Under the pieces are notes generated by a model that searched no databases, was not told where the DNA came from, and saw only the letters and a program-made list of their open reading frames with translations. A program made the translations under genes and the position numbers. Positions 1-10,400 of a DNA stretch of 64,000 nucleotides are shown piece by piece. The stretch spans positions 640,918-704,917 of the forward strand of contig CAWHEX010000002.1 in assembly GCA_963828625.1 (NCBI GenBank). The letters are read 5' to 3'. This stretch comes from PALSA-894 sp963828625. GTDB lineage: Bacteria; Pseudomonadota; Alphaproteobacteria; Rhizobiales; Xanthobacteraceae. Every line of letters starts with the position of its first letter. Position 1 is the first letter of the stretch.

Positions 1-61
1 CGACGAGTTCTTCCGGCACCGTGGGAGAGCGCCATCAACTGGAAACCCATAGTTGTTGAGG

Positions 62-244
62 CTAGTTAGGAAGGCCGGGGCCGCTTTCCGTTCGATCGTA
101 CGGCGTCGAGACAGCATCGGCCTCGCTCGCCAGTTTGGCCGACCTCTGGCCGCGCGCCGGGACAATGATGTGCGAGCCGTCCGTTTGCTCAACGATGATC
201 GGCTCATCACCGACATTGTGAACAATTGTCTGCCGTTGAATCAT
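62..244 (-). CDS. hypothetical 60-aa protein
   Basis: A 60-residue ORF beginning MIQRQTIVHN and ending ESGPGLPN. An ATG at 242-244 is preceded by a GAGGTG ribosome-binding site at 250-255, which is why I take this start rather than the longer in-frame reading from 610. The first 30 residues alternate hydrophobic and polar residues (IVHNVGDEPIIVEQTDG), suggesting a small beta-rich fold. There is no signal peptide or membrane segment and I recognise no family. It sits downstream of the frameshifted small gene at 384-577 and is fused to it in frame only because that gene lost its stop. Confidence 0.5.
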   Translation of the reverse strand: MIQRQTIVHNVGDEPIIVEQTDGSHIIVPARGQRSAKLASEADAVSTPYDRTESGPGLPN

Positions 245-383
245 AATGGCACCTCGTGAAACAACCCCAACGGCCACGCGGGGGAGGAAGGCGAAGCCGC
301 CGAGGTTGTTCGTCACCACAGAGGGAGGGCCAGATAAGCACCTCGCGTCGTGGCAATAGGGGTCCGCCAGAAAGGTTCCGCAG

Positions 384-577
384 TCAGTCGAGTTTGCTTC
401 TAAGTCGGGAAGCGCCAGCTCGTCGCCCGCCAAGAGGCGTCGGTCAATTTGCGACGCCGTTCTCATCCAGGTTCTGGCGAGACCGATCATGATCTCGCGG
501 TGGCTCGCATTGTCGGTTTCGTCAGACCAGCGCAAGCATTCCAATGCGAATTCTCGCATTTCTGTCGGTGCAACCAT
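384..577 (-). pseudogene. small conserved protein, paralog of 39323-39517, 3' frameshift
   Basis: Starts MVAPTEMREFALECLRW at 577. The first 59 residues match the 64-aa protein at 39323-39517 at 50 of 59 positions. The paralog ends in a short RNKLD tail and TGA. Here one base is missing just after the LPDL codons (about 396-400), so the equivalent TGA at 384-386 is out of frame and translation would run on to position 62. The family resembles small rhizobial proteins with an LECLRW..T...WM..A motif; its function is unknown. Either a real pseudogene or a sequencing deletion. A palindrome lies 67 bp upstream, as it does for the paralog. Confidence 0.6.
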
Positions 578-643
578 CACGCCACCGGGAGCAACGTGCC
601 TGCCGTCCAAGTTCGACTAAAATGTAAACGCCGGAAGCTGTCT

Positions 644-659
644 GTCTGCTACCGGACAT
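644..659. promoter_or_regulatory. near-perfect 16-bp palindrome upstream of the 577 gene
   Basis: TGTCTGCTACCGGACA, a slightly degenerate copy of the perfect palindrome at 39584-39599. Each begins 67 bp upstream of the start codon of one of the two paralogous small genes (577 and 39517). Conserved position next to duplicated genes suggests an operator or promoter element, or simply that the duplicated segment included it. Confidence 0.4.
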
Positions 660-1627
660 AACGAAACCTTTCTCATCAGGCCCTCGCAAAACCGCCGACC
701 TCGGGAGAAGGCCGGCGGTGTATTGGTGCCGTGATTGGGAAGCCGACAGTTCGGGACGAGTAGTAACGTTCAAGCCCCGAACTGGTCCTACTGGCAAGCG
801 AAATCGGCCGCGTTCAGACAGTCCCCAGGTTCGAAGCCAGTCCTTTACAGAGCGGCCTCTTGACGGCGCATAGCGCCGGGACGCCGTTTGCGGTCCGCCA
901 CCTTTTCTGAGGTAGACGCCGCGGACCTCCATCGGCTCTTGCAGCAGGTCCTACAATCCGAACCTGCACGACCTCGACGACAAGGTACGATTCCGCGTTG
1001 TTGAGTTGGGGCCGGGCTACTACGGCGAGACGTTTCGCACGTGTCCGCCAACGCGAACCTGAGGCTCGGCCACGCGGCGCTCGGCGCGGCGGTGAAGATG
1101 AACCCGGAGAGAAGCTGGTTGTTGAAATATTCTGGTGGGATAGCGTGCAGGTATGACCCGCCAGGAAGGGTTACCAACGAAAAATGAGACAGTCACGATA
1201 CACCAAGCATTGTCGCCGCGTTCCTCCTATCATTCAGACTGGCCTCATCGTCCCGTCGCGGTGGGCAGTAATCCGCTTCTGGGACGACCCTTAGGCCGCT
1301 AGTCTAGGTGTCCCCTGATTATCTTAATCGCCCCGTTCCTTGAAGGATAGCGATTATCCAGTCACTCTTTTCATGCCCTGCCCAGCCGTGCTCCTGCGCG
1401 ATCCGTGCGGCGCGCCATCGCGGCTCATCATTTATCCCGTCGGTGTAACGGTGGCAATTTGAGGTTTGCTTTTGGAACGCGGAAGTGACAGTCGCACGGC
1501 ACGGGAGGTTCACGTCGCGCTTGCGTTTCAGAGCATAGGACGCGGGCTGTGTGAGCAAAGCAGCATCAGAAGAGAGTAACGTGCTTCAGCTCGCCGGCGT
1601 CGTTGCTATCGGATTAATTCATCGCCG
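660..1627. other. gene-poor stretch with no convincing CDS
   Basis: No reading frame here has coding character. On the plus strand around 985-1180 a frame reads VRFRVVELGPGYYGETF and, after a frame break, a phrase containing LKYSGGIACRYDPPGR. This looks like a decayed gene, but I cannot assign a family. The remainder holds nothing I recognise. Confidence 0.4.
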
Positions 1628-1960
1628 TCAGGTAGGCTCCGGCTCGCCCTCCGGCGCTCCCGTGAGCGTCTCCATGAAGGCGACGAGATCGAGCCGTTCC
1701 TGCTCGCTCAGGTGGATTGGTACTAACAGCGGAGAGCGGCTCGGGCGATCGATGCCGGCCTTCTCGTAGTGCTTGACCGAGTGATAGAGATCGGCTGAGG
1801 ACGCGTTGTGCATGTAGGGCGGATGCGTCGCGACCGAACGCAGCGTCGGCGTCTTGAAGGCGAATTGCATGTCTTCGTCGTTCTTCAGTTCGCGTCCACG
1901 GCCGCGATCGGTCGTCGTCGTGCCGATGTCGTGGAACTTGTCGTCGGTGGCCGCGCCGGC
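1628..1960 (-). pseudogene. C-terminal fragment of a MauG/di-haem cytochrome c peroxidase-like protein
   Basis: About 110 residues match the C-terminal haem domain of bacterial di-haem peroxidases: DDKFHDIG, then FKTPTLRSVATHPPYMHN, then HLSEQERLDLVAFMETLTG before the stop. FKTPTLR and PYMH are hallmark segments near the distal part of the C-terminal haem domain. Both CxxCH haem-binding motifs and the N-terminal two thirds are absent, and the upstream part of the frame (to 2077) is not peroxidase-like. It is a remnant with no likely enzymatic function. Confidence 0.7.
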
Positions 1961-2105
1961 GAAAGCGGAAGATCGTTTTTGCAAAGGAACTGGGAGCAGA
2001 TAGCACTGCGGCGGGAACATCAGGAACGTCCTGTAACGCTGGCGGCAAAGGCTTCCTTCCCGCTTTGCGCAAGTCAATATGCGTAAACAGTGCCCCCCGG
2101 CTCAC

Positions 2106-2418
2106 GTTCGGCTTATCGCCAGCGCTACGTCAGTCTCCCCCATCGCCGCCGTGGCAACCGCGCATGTATTGAACGAAAACCAACGCCTTTTCGAGTCATC
2201 AACATTGAGGTCCGGAAGTTTGTCCGGAGGTCTATCGGCCTCCGGGCATGGGTGATCCTTCGCGCCCCCGTGCGGGAGCGACGTGCGACGGAGAAAGTTG
2301 TGAGACGCGTTGGCTCGTCAGAATGCCGCGCAGCGCGCGCGTTTGCGCGGCCACCGGCACGGGTAGACATCCCGCGCGATGCTTGGCATCGTTGCGGCCC
2401 TCCACGAGGACGCGGAAC
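2106..2418. other. intergenic stretch with a hairpin
   Basis: No CDS supported. A 7-bp perfect inverted repeat CCGGAGG/CCTCCGG (2224-2230 and 2239-2245, 8-nt loop) could form a stem upstream of the oxygenase gene. It has no T-run, so it is not an obvious terminator. Confidence 0.3.
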
Positions 2419-3237
2419 TTGCAGACGCTGACCGATATCCATTCGATCACCGGGCACGCTCGGCGCGACGTGTTCGCATCGGTGCAGCGGGGCGTGCTGA
2501 TCGAGACGCCCTACCCTCACTTGGTGATCGAGGATGCGCTGCCGGCGGATCTCGCCATGGTCCTGCTGAACGAGATGCCGCCCGTCGAGGTGTTCACGCG
2601 CGACGCGCCGCCCGAGAGCAACAAGCGCTTCCCGTTGCCCTCGCACATTGCGCTCGCCGATCCGCGGCCATCCGCCGCCTGGAGGGCAGCAATCGCGGAA
2701 TGCGACGCCAGCATGGGCAATCTGCTCGCGCACGTTCTGGATCGCATGCGCGACCACCTGCTGCGCGCGTTCCCCGATTTCCCCTCGCGGTTTGCTCCGC
2801 TCGATCAGTTGCGCGCCATTCCGCGCGTGCAGAAAGACCGCAAGCCGCATGAGATCGGCTGCGACGCCCAGATGGTCATCAACACGCCGGCGCTCTCCGC
2901 CGGCACGTCCGTGCGCGGGCCGCATCTCGACATGCCGGACAAGCTGATTTCAGCCCTGCTCTATCTGCGCGCATCCGACGATGACTCGACCGGCGGCGAG
3001 CTCGAGCTTTACGCGCCACGGCGCAGCGGCGTGACGTTCGACAATCGCAACAACACCAGCCTCGAAAACGTCGAGCTGGTGCGGCGCTATCCGTATCGCC
3101 ACAACCTGCTGATCCTACCACTCGGCGTACCGCACGCGCTGCACGGTGTCAGCGCGCGCAGCGCGACTGCGAAGCAGCGCTATCACCTGCATCTCGTCGG
3201 CGAGACGGCGGCGCCGCTCTTCGCCATTCCGCACTAG
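2419..3237 (+). CDS. 2OG-Fe(II) oxygenase
   Basis: A non-haem iron dioxygenase of the prolyl-4-hydroxylase-like cupin superfamily, presumably hydroxylating a substrate I cannot name. The double-stranded beta-helix is visible in the C-terminal half. The iron ligands HxD are in GPHLDMPDK, followed by LLYLRAS and a GGELELY strand, and the distal His is in GVPHALHGV. An Arg/Lys-rich end (ATAKQRYHLHL) is suitable for binding 2-oxoglutarate. I place the start at the TTG at 2419 (LQTLTDIHSI) with GAGGACG upstream. An in-frame ATG at 2248 exists, but its extra 57 residues are arginine-rich and non-coding in character. It stands alone, with fragments on both sides. Confidence 0.75.
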   Translation: MQTLTDIHSITGHARRDVFASVQRGVLIETPYPHLVIEDALPADLAMVLLNEMPPVEVFTRDAPPESNKRFPLPSHIALADPRPSAAWRAAIAECDASMGNLLAHVLDRMRDHLLRAFPDFPSRFAPLDQLRAIPRVQKDRKPHEIGCDAQMVINTPALSAGTSVRGPHLDMPDKLISALLYLRASDDDSTGGELELYAPRRSGVTFDNRNNTSLENVELVRRYPYRHNLLILPLGVPHALHGVSARSATAKQRYHLHLVGETAAPLFAIPH

Positions 3238-3248
3238 TCTAAGGCCAC

Positions 3249-3383
3249 TCAGCCCTTCACACGCCGCTTCGCGGGCTTGCCCTTGCGCAGCGGCGCGCGC
3301 TTCGCGCGTTTGGCGGCGCGGTCGAGATGGTTCAGGAATTCACGGAACACGCTGAGGTGAATCCGACTTCGACTTTGTCTCAC
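3249..3383 (-). CDS. possible small basic protein
   Basis: A 44-codon frame from a GTG at 3383 ending AKRAPLRKGKPAKRRVKG. The Lys/Arg-rich tail resembles small nucleic-acid-binding proteins elsewhere in the window (46523-46708). There is no clear ribosome-binding site. It may instead be the tail of a decayed gene. Confidence 0.25.
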   Translation of the reverse strand: MRQSRSRIHLSVFREFLNHLDRAAKRAKRAPLRKGKPAKRRVKG

Positions 3384-3625
3384 TGATCGAGCGCAGCACA
3401 TTGTGAAGAGTATCCATCAGCGTAAGAAGTCGATCGGCAAGTCCGTAGCGACAATGGATATCGCCAGCTTCGGGCTCACATCGGAGACCTTCAAAATACC
3501 TTGGCGGTGAACGCGCAACGGGCTTACTTCGAAGACCAGCTTCCCAACTCGGCGGCTACGTCTCGAAGAAGGCGACCGCTCGTCTGAAGGCCGTCACGCC
3601 GGCGAGCCGCAACAGGGTCGTCACG

Positions 3626-4872
3626 CTAGGTCCGTGGCTCGGCCACCATGCGCAGCCCGCGGTTGAGCTCCGGCTGGATCGTATTGAACGGCGGCGGCCG
3701 ATTGACAACTGGCAGATGCGGCGCGACCGCCTTGAGCTCGACGAGCGTCCTCTGCGCGTCGACGATATTGCCCGACAGCGCATAGGCGGCGGCGAGCGAG
3801 CGCAGCGTGATCGGCTGGCGCGGGTTGGCGGCGTAGCGACTGGCGCAGCAGAGCGACGGCCTCGTCGAAATGCCCAAGCTCAATCTGGGCCTCGCCCGCG
3901 AAGCGCTGCCAATGCGAGCGCGTAACGTCCTGCGGGCTCAGCCGCATCGCGTAAGTGATATGCTCGATACCCTCGGCGGCGCGGCCCTGCTGCAGCAGGG
4001 CGTGGCCGAAGCCCAGCGTAGCAGTTAGCCGCGCTCGGCATGATCGCGATACAGCGCTCGAGCGACGTGACCGCCTCGGCGAACTGTCCACGCATCCGCT
4101 GGACGATTGACAGATAGAAGTGTGAACCCGGTTCGTCCGGCCGGTCGCGGAGCGCCTGATTGAGAAGCTCTTCGCCCTTGTCGAGATGCTCCGCCCAATC
4201 CGCGCCGTAGCGCAGCGAGCCGACCAGCGTATGGTAGGCGCCAAGTCCCGCGCGCGCACCCCAATGGTCCGGCTCGCGCGCCAGCATCTCGGAGAACGCC
4301 GCCTTCGCGCGTTCCAACGCCGGCAGGCCCTCGATCCCGTGCTCGAAGATCGCCTTCCAACCCCGCCGCGACAAATCGAAAAGATCAGGATTCGTGTTCC
4401 CGCGCGCGCTGTCGGCCTTGAGCATCTCGAAATGCAGTTCGCGGGCGATCCGCGCGACGATCTCGTCCTGGATATCGTGCTGTTCGCCATTTTGGCGCTC
4501 GATGCGCGCGGTCCAGGCGGTCAGCCGGTTCGCAGGATCAATCAGCGCGACGTTGACACGCAACTTGCCGCCGTGCTGGCGGATGCTGCCTTCCAACACG
4601 TAATGCACACCGAGTTCGGCGCTCAGCTTCGCGGCGTCATAATCCTTCTCGGCATAATGCTTCATTGTTTGGCGCGAGATGACGCGCAACGCCGGAACGC
4701 GGGACAGAATGTTGGTCAAGTCATCGGTCATCGCGTCGGAAATTGAGGCGGCGGCGTTCGCCGAACGTTTTGAATGGCATCACGGCAATCGCCGTGACCG
4801 TCCGTGCGAGTTTGTCGGCGCCTGAATCGCCGCCCAGAGGGCAATGGCGGCGACCGCCACACGTCCGCATCC
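3626..4872 (-). pseudogene. TolB-N/TPR module, truncated tandem duplicate of the SARP-like regulator
   Basis: This stretch repeats the C-terminal half of the gene at 4728-7088. It has a membrane-spanning stretch (VAVAAIALWAAI, around 4820-4860), a TolB-like N-terminal segment (AIAVMPFKTFG, then MTDDLTNILSRVPALRVISR and YVLEGSIRQ), and TPR-like helices (GAYHTLVGSLRYGAD; QQGRAAEGIEHITYAMRLSP). It ends in NRGLRMVAEPRT at 3626. The wHTH and BTAD DNA-binding part is missing. Frame breaks lie near 4765, 4010 and 3850. Most likely an unequal duplication fused the end of copy 1 to a point just before the membrane segment of copy 2. Alternatively it was one long two-module protein. As it stands it cannot make a single polypeptide. 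Confidence 0.65.
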
Positions 4873-7088
4873 GGCGTGAGCACGCGTCGTAAGCCTTCGC
4901 GCAGCCGCGGCCAGCCCGACGGCGAGGCACCAAAGAAACGATCGATCAGTTTGTCGCCCGTCAGATGCGGCAGCTTTTTTTGAACGAGTGTCAGAGTGTA
5001 TCGCGCCTTAGGCATATCGTCAGCCATGGCATGTGCGGCGGCGAGCACAAGCAGCGTGCGTGGCTGCGTCGGGTGGAGCGCGACCGCGCGATCGAGATAA
5101 GCGATTGCCTTGGCATCGTCGCCGAGTTCGAGCTGCGCGGTACCGGCGAAGCCAAGCCAGTATGACATCGCGGGATCGCGTGGGCTGAGGCGCATCGCAT
5201 ATGAGATATGCTCTAGGCCTTCGGCGGCGCGTCCCTGACCGACGAGCAACCGACCGAGTTGAGCGTAAGCCGGCGCCAAGCTCGGACTTTGTTCGATCGC
5301 CCGCTCGAACCATTGCGCCGCGTCGGGTGAACGACGGCGCGCAAGCTCAAGCAAGCCCTTGTAAGCGTAAATCTCACCAGCGGCGGACTTGCCGGCGACC
5401 AGAGGCGCCAGAATGCTTTCCGCCTTATCAATATGGGGGGCCGGATCGGGCGCGAACAACTGCACAGCCACGAGGACGTGGAATGCGGCAAGGCCAGTAA
5501 GGGCACGCGTATTCTGCGGCTCATGTTTCAGGGCGCGGGAAAAAAACTCCTCGGCTTTCGTCAACGCGGGAAAGCCGGACGCGGCCGCGTCATGGATCGC
5601 CGACCACCCCTTAAAGATCAGGGCCTGAATTTCGCCCGAGGATGCATTACTCTCGGCGCGCATCACCTCCACGGACAGCTCGCGTCCAAGTCCATTGATG
5701 ATCTCGTCCTGGAGGGCGACGTGGTCGTGGCCAACTCGCTGGAAAGCCTGCGACCAGACTTTCGCGCCGGATTTCGTGTCGATCAACTCGACGGCGATCC
5801 GGATATCCGCCTTCGCATCCACATGTCCGCGCAGAACGTAGCGCACGCCAAGCTCGGTGCCGACCGCAGCCGGATCGGCATTCGCCGCATAGGTCCGTGA
5901 GGTCTGCCGCGAGATCACGCGCAGGCCCGCTACGCTCGAAAGCGTGTGTCCCAAGTCTTCCGTGATCATGTCGGCCAGTAACGGATCGGCAGCTTCGCCC
6001 GTGAACGGCAGGATCACAATCGGAATGACCCCGAACGGTAGGGCGCCTACGCGACCTCCCCTCGAACCCGCACCGTCCTCACGTCGCAACGACAGGGGCG
6101 GCGATTGCCATGCGTCGGCCAGCGATGATGCGGGTAAACTCGACGCTGGAGCGGGCTGCTCCGGGGTCGCGCGGTATTTGATGACGCCGATGGCACTCAC
6201 GCCCACGAGTGCGGCCGCGATTGCCGCCGCGACCGCGAGTCTCAACGAGCGCGCCGCCGAAGGTGTGATCGGGCGCTCCTGCGCTCCGGAGGGGGCCGGC
6301 GCGAGCGGGATCGCTCCCGGCTCTAGCGGGCGCAGCAACGCGATCTCGTCGTTACGGATACGTGCGACAAGGATCTGGGTTTCCCGTTCCGGTTCAACGT
6401 CGAGGTCGCGTCGCAGCAGCGACGAAAATGCTTCGTACTGGGCCAGTGCTTCGCTTTTTCCGCGGTATCGCGCGTACAAGGTAAGCGCGAGTCGCTGCCA
6501 GTCCTCACGCAGCGGGTCTAGTGCCAACAGCCGCTCGGCCGCCGCGACGGCGTGCTCGCCGTCCGACACCAGTTCAGGGCGCGCCGCGAGTGTCTCGCAC
6601 AGTCGCGCGGCCGAGAGTTGCGTGCGCGCGCGTTGTGCCCGCACCCATTCGGCGAAGCCGTCCTCCTCGATATTCAATCCCGCAACGAAATCGCCACAAA
6701 AGAGGGTCGCTGCCCTGTCGAGATCAGCGGGATTGGAGGATTTGGAGAGATCTTCGAACTCCAACGCATCCACCGACCAAAGGCTGCGCGGCAGACGCAC
6801 AACGCTGCCATCGGCCGTCAAGTAGTCAGTAGAGCCAAGGTCCTTGCGCAGGAAGGCGAGCGCCTGACGAAGGCTTTGGCGCGCCTGCTGGTCGGAGCAA
6901 CTTCCCCAAAGAAGCGTCGCAAGCTCTTCCCGGCTGGCGGTCTGGTCCGGGCTCATCGCCAGATAGGCGACAAGGGCGGTTACCTTTCGGGTCGAGAGCC
7001 GGATCGAAGCCGGGTCATCGCCACGTGAAAGGATTGGCCGACCGACAACACGCAACCGGATACGCGCAGGCGCAGTCATTTCCAACAT
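4728..7088 (-). CDS. SARP/BTAD-family membrane-anchored transcriptional regulator with TolB-N and TPR domains
   Basis: Residues ~10-100 are an OmpR-type winged helix as in SARPs (KVTALVAYLAMSPDQTASREEL..LLW, then ARQSLRQALAFLRKDLG). Residues ~105-250 are the bacterial transcriptional activation domain. One membrane helix (RLAVAAAIAAALVGVSAIGV) follows at ~285. A TolB-like segment (IPIVILPF, LRVISRQTS, GVRYVLRGHV) then precedes TPR helices to ~735. This layout places DNA binding in the cytoplasm and TolB/TPR outside, as in CadC-type one-component sensors. The last ~47 codons (after LRRVLTP, about 4872) appear to be read in the wrong frame into the adjacent duplicate, so the true C-terminus is uncertain. 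It is divergent from the RTX gene, with three 11-bp-spaced direct repeats between them. Confidence 0.7.
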   Translation of the reverse strand: MLEMTAPARIRLRVVGRPILSRGDDPASIRLSTRKVTALVAYLAMSPDQTASREELATLLWGSCSDQQARQSLRQALAFLRKDLGSTDYLTADGSVVRLPRSLWSVDALEFEDLSKSSNPADLDRAATLFCGDFVAGLNIEEDGFAEWVRAQRARTQLSAARLCETLAARPELVSDGEHAVAAAERLLALDPLREDWQRLALTLYARYRGKSEALAQYEAFSSLLRRDLDVEPERETQILVARIRNDEIALLRPLEPGAIPLAPAPSGAQERPITPSAARSLRLAVAAAIAAALVGVSAIGVIKYRATPEQPAPASSLPASSLADAWQSPPLSLRREDGAGSRGGRVGALPFGVIPIVILPFTGEAADPLLADMITEDLGHTLSSVAGLRVISRQTSRTYAANADPAAVGTELGVRYVLRGHVDAKADIRIAVELIDTKSGAKVWSQAFQRVGHDHVALQDEIINGLGRELSVEVMRAESNASSGEIQALIFKGWSAIHDAAASGFPALTKAEEFFSRALKHEPQNTRALTGLAAFHVLVAVQLFAPDPAPHIDKAESILAPLVAGKSAAGEIYAYKGLLELARRRSPDAAQWFERAIEQSPSLAPAYAQLGRLLVGQGRAAEGLEHISYAMRLSPRDPAMSYWLGFAGTAQLELGDDAKAIAYLDRAVALHPTQPRTLLVLAAAHAMADDMPKARYTLTLVQKKLPHLTGDKLIDRFFGASPSGWPRLREGLRRVLTPDADVWRSPPLPSGRRFRRRQTRTDGHGDCRDAIQNVRRTPPPQFPTR

Positions 7089-7296
7089 TATTGGCCGCGG
7101 TACTCGCTGGGCCCCTTCCCTAAAGTCATTCTAATCAGGCGCACCGCGACCACAAGATAATTTGAATCAAATGGTTGACCCTGTGGACCGCTCCATCGCG
7201 GTTCCATTTCCGGCGCGCAACTTCGCGCATATGGTCTGGGTTCCGAATCGGAACTTTCGCGTCGCCGCAGTAAAAATTTGCCGCGAGCGGGCACCC

Positions 7297-7329
7297 CTTT
7301 TGACGACCCTTTGACACCCCGTTGACGCC
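7297..7329 (+). promoter_or_regulatory. three TTGAC direct repeats at 11-bp period, candidate SARP operator
   Basis: TTGAC occurs at 7300-7304, 7311-7315 and 7322-7326, exactly 11 bp apart, inside 11-bp units of the form C(C/T)(T/G)TTGAC(G/A)(A/C)C. SARP regulators such as ActII-ORF4 and DnrI are known to bind heptameric direct repeats spaced by one helical turn (11 bp) next to the -35 region. Here the repeats lie in the 380-bp divergent region between a SARP-like regulator and the RTX gene, about 145 bp upstream of its likely GTG. The last TTGACG could double as a -35. I see no strong -10, and the rest of the region shows nothing else. Confidence 0.5.
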
Positions 7330-7470
7330 ACTCGTCTGAAGTCCGCACGCGCGACGGGGGATTCCACAGCACTGCGGTCCGCGGTTCCGAGACGAACCGG
7401 TGATCAGTGGGTGCGAACTCGCCCGCCGGCGCCAAGAGACCAACCATTTCCAGAATCGACGGGGCAGTCA

Positions 7471-10400
7471 GTGACTCAGACCATCAACGGCACGAACGGC
7501 AATGACACCATCAACGGAACGTCGAAGGGCGACATCGTCTACGCCAAGGGCGGAAACGACACCGTCAACGGCGGCAATGGAAACGATTACATCGACGCCG
7601 GCTCGGGCAATGACACGGTCAACGCCGGAAACGGCAACGACGAGGTTTATGGCGGAACCGGCAACGACACGATCAATGGCGAGAACGGCAATGATGAGTT
7701 GCATGGCGATGCCGGCAACGACACGATCGACGGTGGCAATGGCGACGACCTAGTGGACGGAAACGAGGGCAACGACGTCCTGAAAGGCGGCCTCGGAAAC
7801 GATCTGATCAGCGGCGGCAGCGGCGACGACACCCTCACCGGCGGGAAGGGCAACGACTTGATCTATGGCGGGGCGGGTACGGACACCGCGATCTTCGCCG
7901 GAACCTATTCGTCGTATGACATCCTGAACATTTTCGGTCTCGTCTTGATCAGCGGCCAGGACGGCAACGATTTGGTGCTCGATGTCGAATATCTCAAGTT
8001 CGACAACGGGACCTACAACGTCGCGACCCAGAGTTTCACGCCGAACCAGCCTTCGGCGCAACCGCTCGTGTCCGTTGTCGCCACCGATGGCGTCGGTACC
8101 GAGACAATCGACGGCAACGACTTCACCTACACATTCAAACGCACCGGAGATCTCTCGCAGGCGCTGACGATCAACTACTCGATCTTCCCTGCCCCAGTCG
8201 ACGGCGCCACACCGGGTGCGGACTTCCCGGCGCAGACCGGCACGATCACGTTCGCGGCCGGAAGCAGCACCGCCGTGCTGCAGTTCAGCGCGATCGACGA
8301 CGCAATCATCGAGAACACCGAACTGTTCTCGGTCGTGGTTGGTGTGGGCGCGGGCTATCAGGTCGATTTCCCGAACGCGACGGCGGCGGGCCAGATCATC
8401 GACAATGACACGTTGCCACCCGCGGTCGTGTCGATCAATCCCGCGACGGTCGAGACGACCGAAGGCGGCGCGCTCACCTTCACGTTCACCCGCACGGGCG
8501 GCAATCTCGCCGCTCCGCTCACGATCAATTACATCGTCAATGACGGCCCGCCCGCTGGCGGCGCGACGCGTGCCGATGGCGACTTCTCCTATCCCTCCGG
8601 CTTGCAGCAGATCACCTTTGCCGCCGGTCAGACGAGCGTCAGCATCACGGTACCGACCAACGACGATGCCAACGTCGAGACCGACGAAAGCTTCCCGGTC
8701 CTGCTCGCCGGGGGTGTCGACTACACAGTCGATCCAGCCCACAGCGGCTCGACCGCCATCATCCACGACAACGACTTTCCCGCCCGCCATGGTGTCGCTG
8801 ACGCCCGCGACGGTCGAAACGACCGAGGGCGGCGCCTTGACCTTCACTTTCACGCGCACCGGCGGCAACCTCGCCGCGCCTCTCACCGTCAACTACGTGG
8901 TCAATGACGGGCCGCCGCTCGGCGGCGCCACGCGCGCCGACGGGGACTTCTTTTATGCCGGCGGCATGCAGCAGATCACCTTCGCGGCGGGGCAGACTAG
9001 CGTCAGCATCACGGTGCAGACCAACGAGGATACCAGGTTCGAGGGCGACGAGAGCTTCCCCGTGCTGCTCGCCGGGGGTGTGGACTACACGATCGACCCA
9101 GCTAACAGCGGCTCGACCGGCGTGATCCACGACAACGATCCCGCCCCGCTGATCTCGGTCGCGGCGACCGATGGTGCTGGCACGGAGACGATCGACGGCA
9201 CCGACTTCACCTTCACGTTCAGCCGCACCGGCGACACGTCGAGCGCGCTGACCGTCAACTACTCGATCTTCCCTGCTCCGGTCGACGGCGCTACAGCGGG
9301 TGCGGACTTCCCGGCGCAGACCGGCACGATCACGTTCGCGGCCGGCAGCAGCACCGCCGTGCTACAGTTCAGCGCGATCGACGACGCGATTATCGAGAAT
9401 ACCGAGTTGTTCTCGGTCGTGGTCGGCGTCGGCACCGGCTATCAGGTCGATTTCCCGAACGCGACGGCCGGCGGGCAGATTGTTGACAACGACTTCACGC
9501 CCGCGGTTGTGTCGCTCACGCCCGCGACGGTCGAGACGACCGAAGGTGGCGCGTTGACCTTCACGTTCACCCGCACCGGCGGCAATCTCGCCGCGCCGCT
9601 CACTATCAACTACGTCGTCAATGACGGCCCGCCCGCTGGCGGCGCGACCCGCGCCGACGGCGACTTCTCCTATCCCTCCGGCATGCAGCAGATCACCTTC
9701 GCGGCCGGCCAGACCAGCGTCAGCATCACGGTGCAGACCATCGACGACGCCACTGTCGAGACCGACGAAAGCTTCCCGGTGCTGCTCGCGGGCGGCGTCG
9801 ATTACACGGTTGATCCGGTCAACAATGGCTCGACCGCCATCATCCACGACAACGACGTTTTCCCGCCGGCGATCGTGTCTCTAACTCCGGCAACGGTCGA
9901 GACGACCGAAGGCGGCGCGTTGACGTTCACGTTTACACGCAGCGGCGGCAACCTCGGCGCGCCTCTCACCATCAACTACGTCGTCAATGACGGCCCGCCC
10001 GCGGGCGGCGCGACCCGCGCCGACGGCGACTTCTCTTATCCGCCCGGCATGCAGCAGATCACCTTCGCGGCCGGCCAAAGCAGCATCAGCATTACGGTGC
10101 AGACGAACGACGACCCCAATGTCGAGACCGACGAGAGCTTCCCCGTGCTCCTTGCGGGCGGTGTCGATTACACAGTTGATCCGGTCAACAATAGCTCCAC
10201 CGCGATCATCCATGACAACGACGTGGCGCCGCTGATTTCGGTGGTTGCGACGGATGGTGTCGGCACCGAAGCCTCCGGCGATTCGCCTGATTTCACGTTC
10301 ACCTTCGCGCGCACCGGAGATACGTCGCAGGCGCTGACGGTAAACTACTCGATCTTTCCGGCGCCGACCGATGGCGCGCAGCCGGGTGTCGATTTCCCAG

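Noticed and set aside
1319..1558. 79-codon minus-strand frame
   Set aside because: No ribosome-binding site or conserved-looking segment; composition is like surrounding non-coding DNA.
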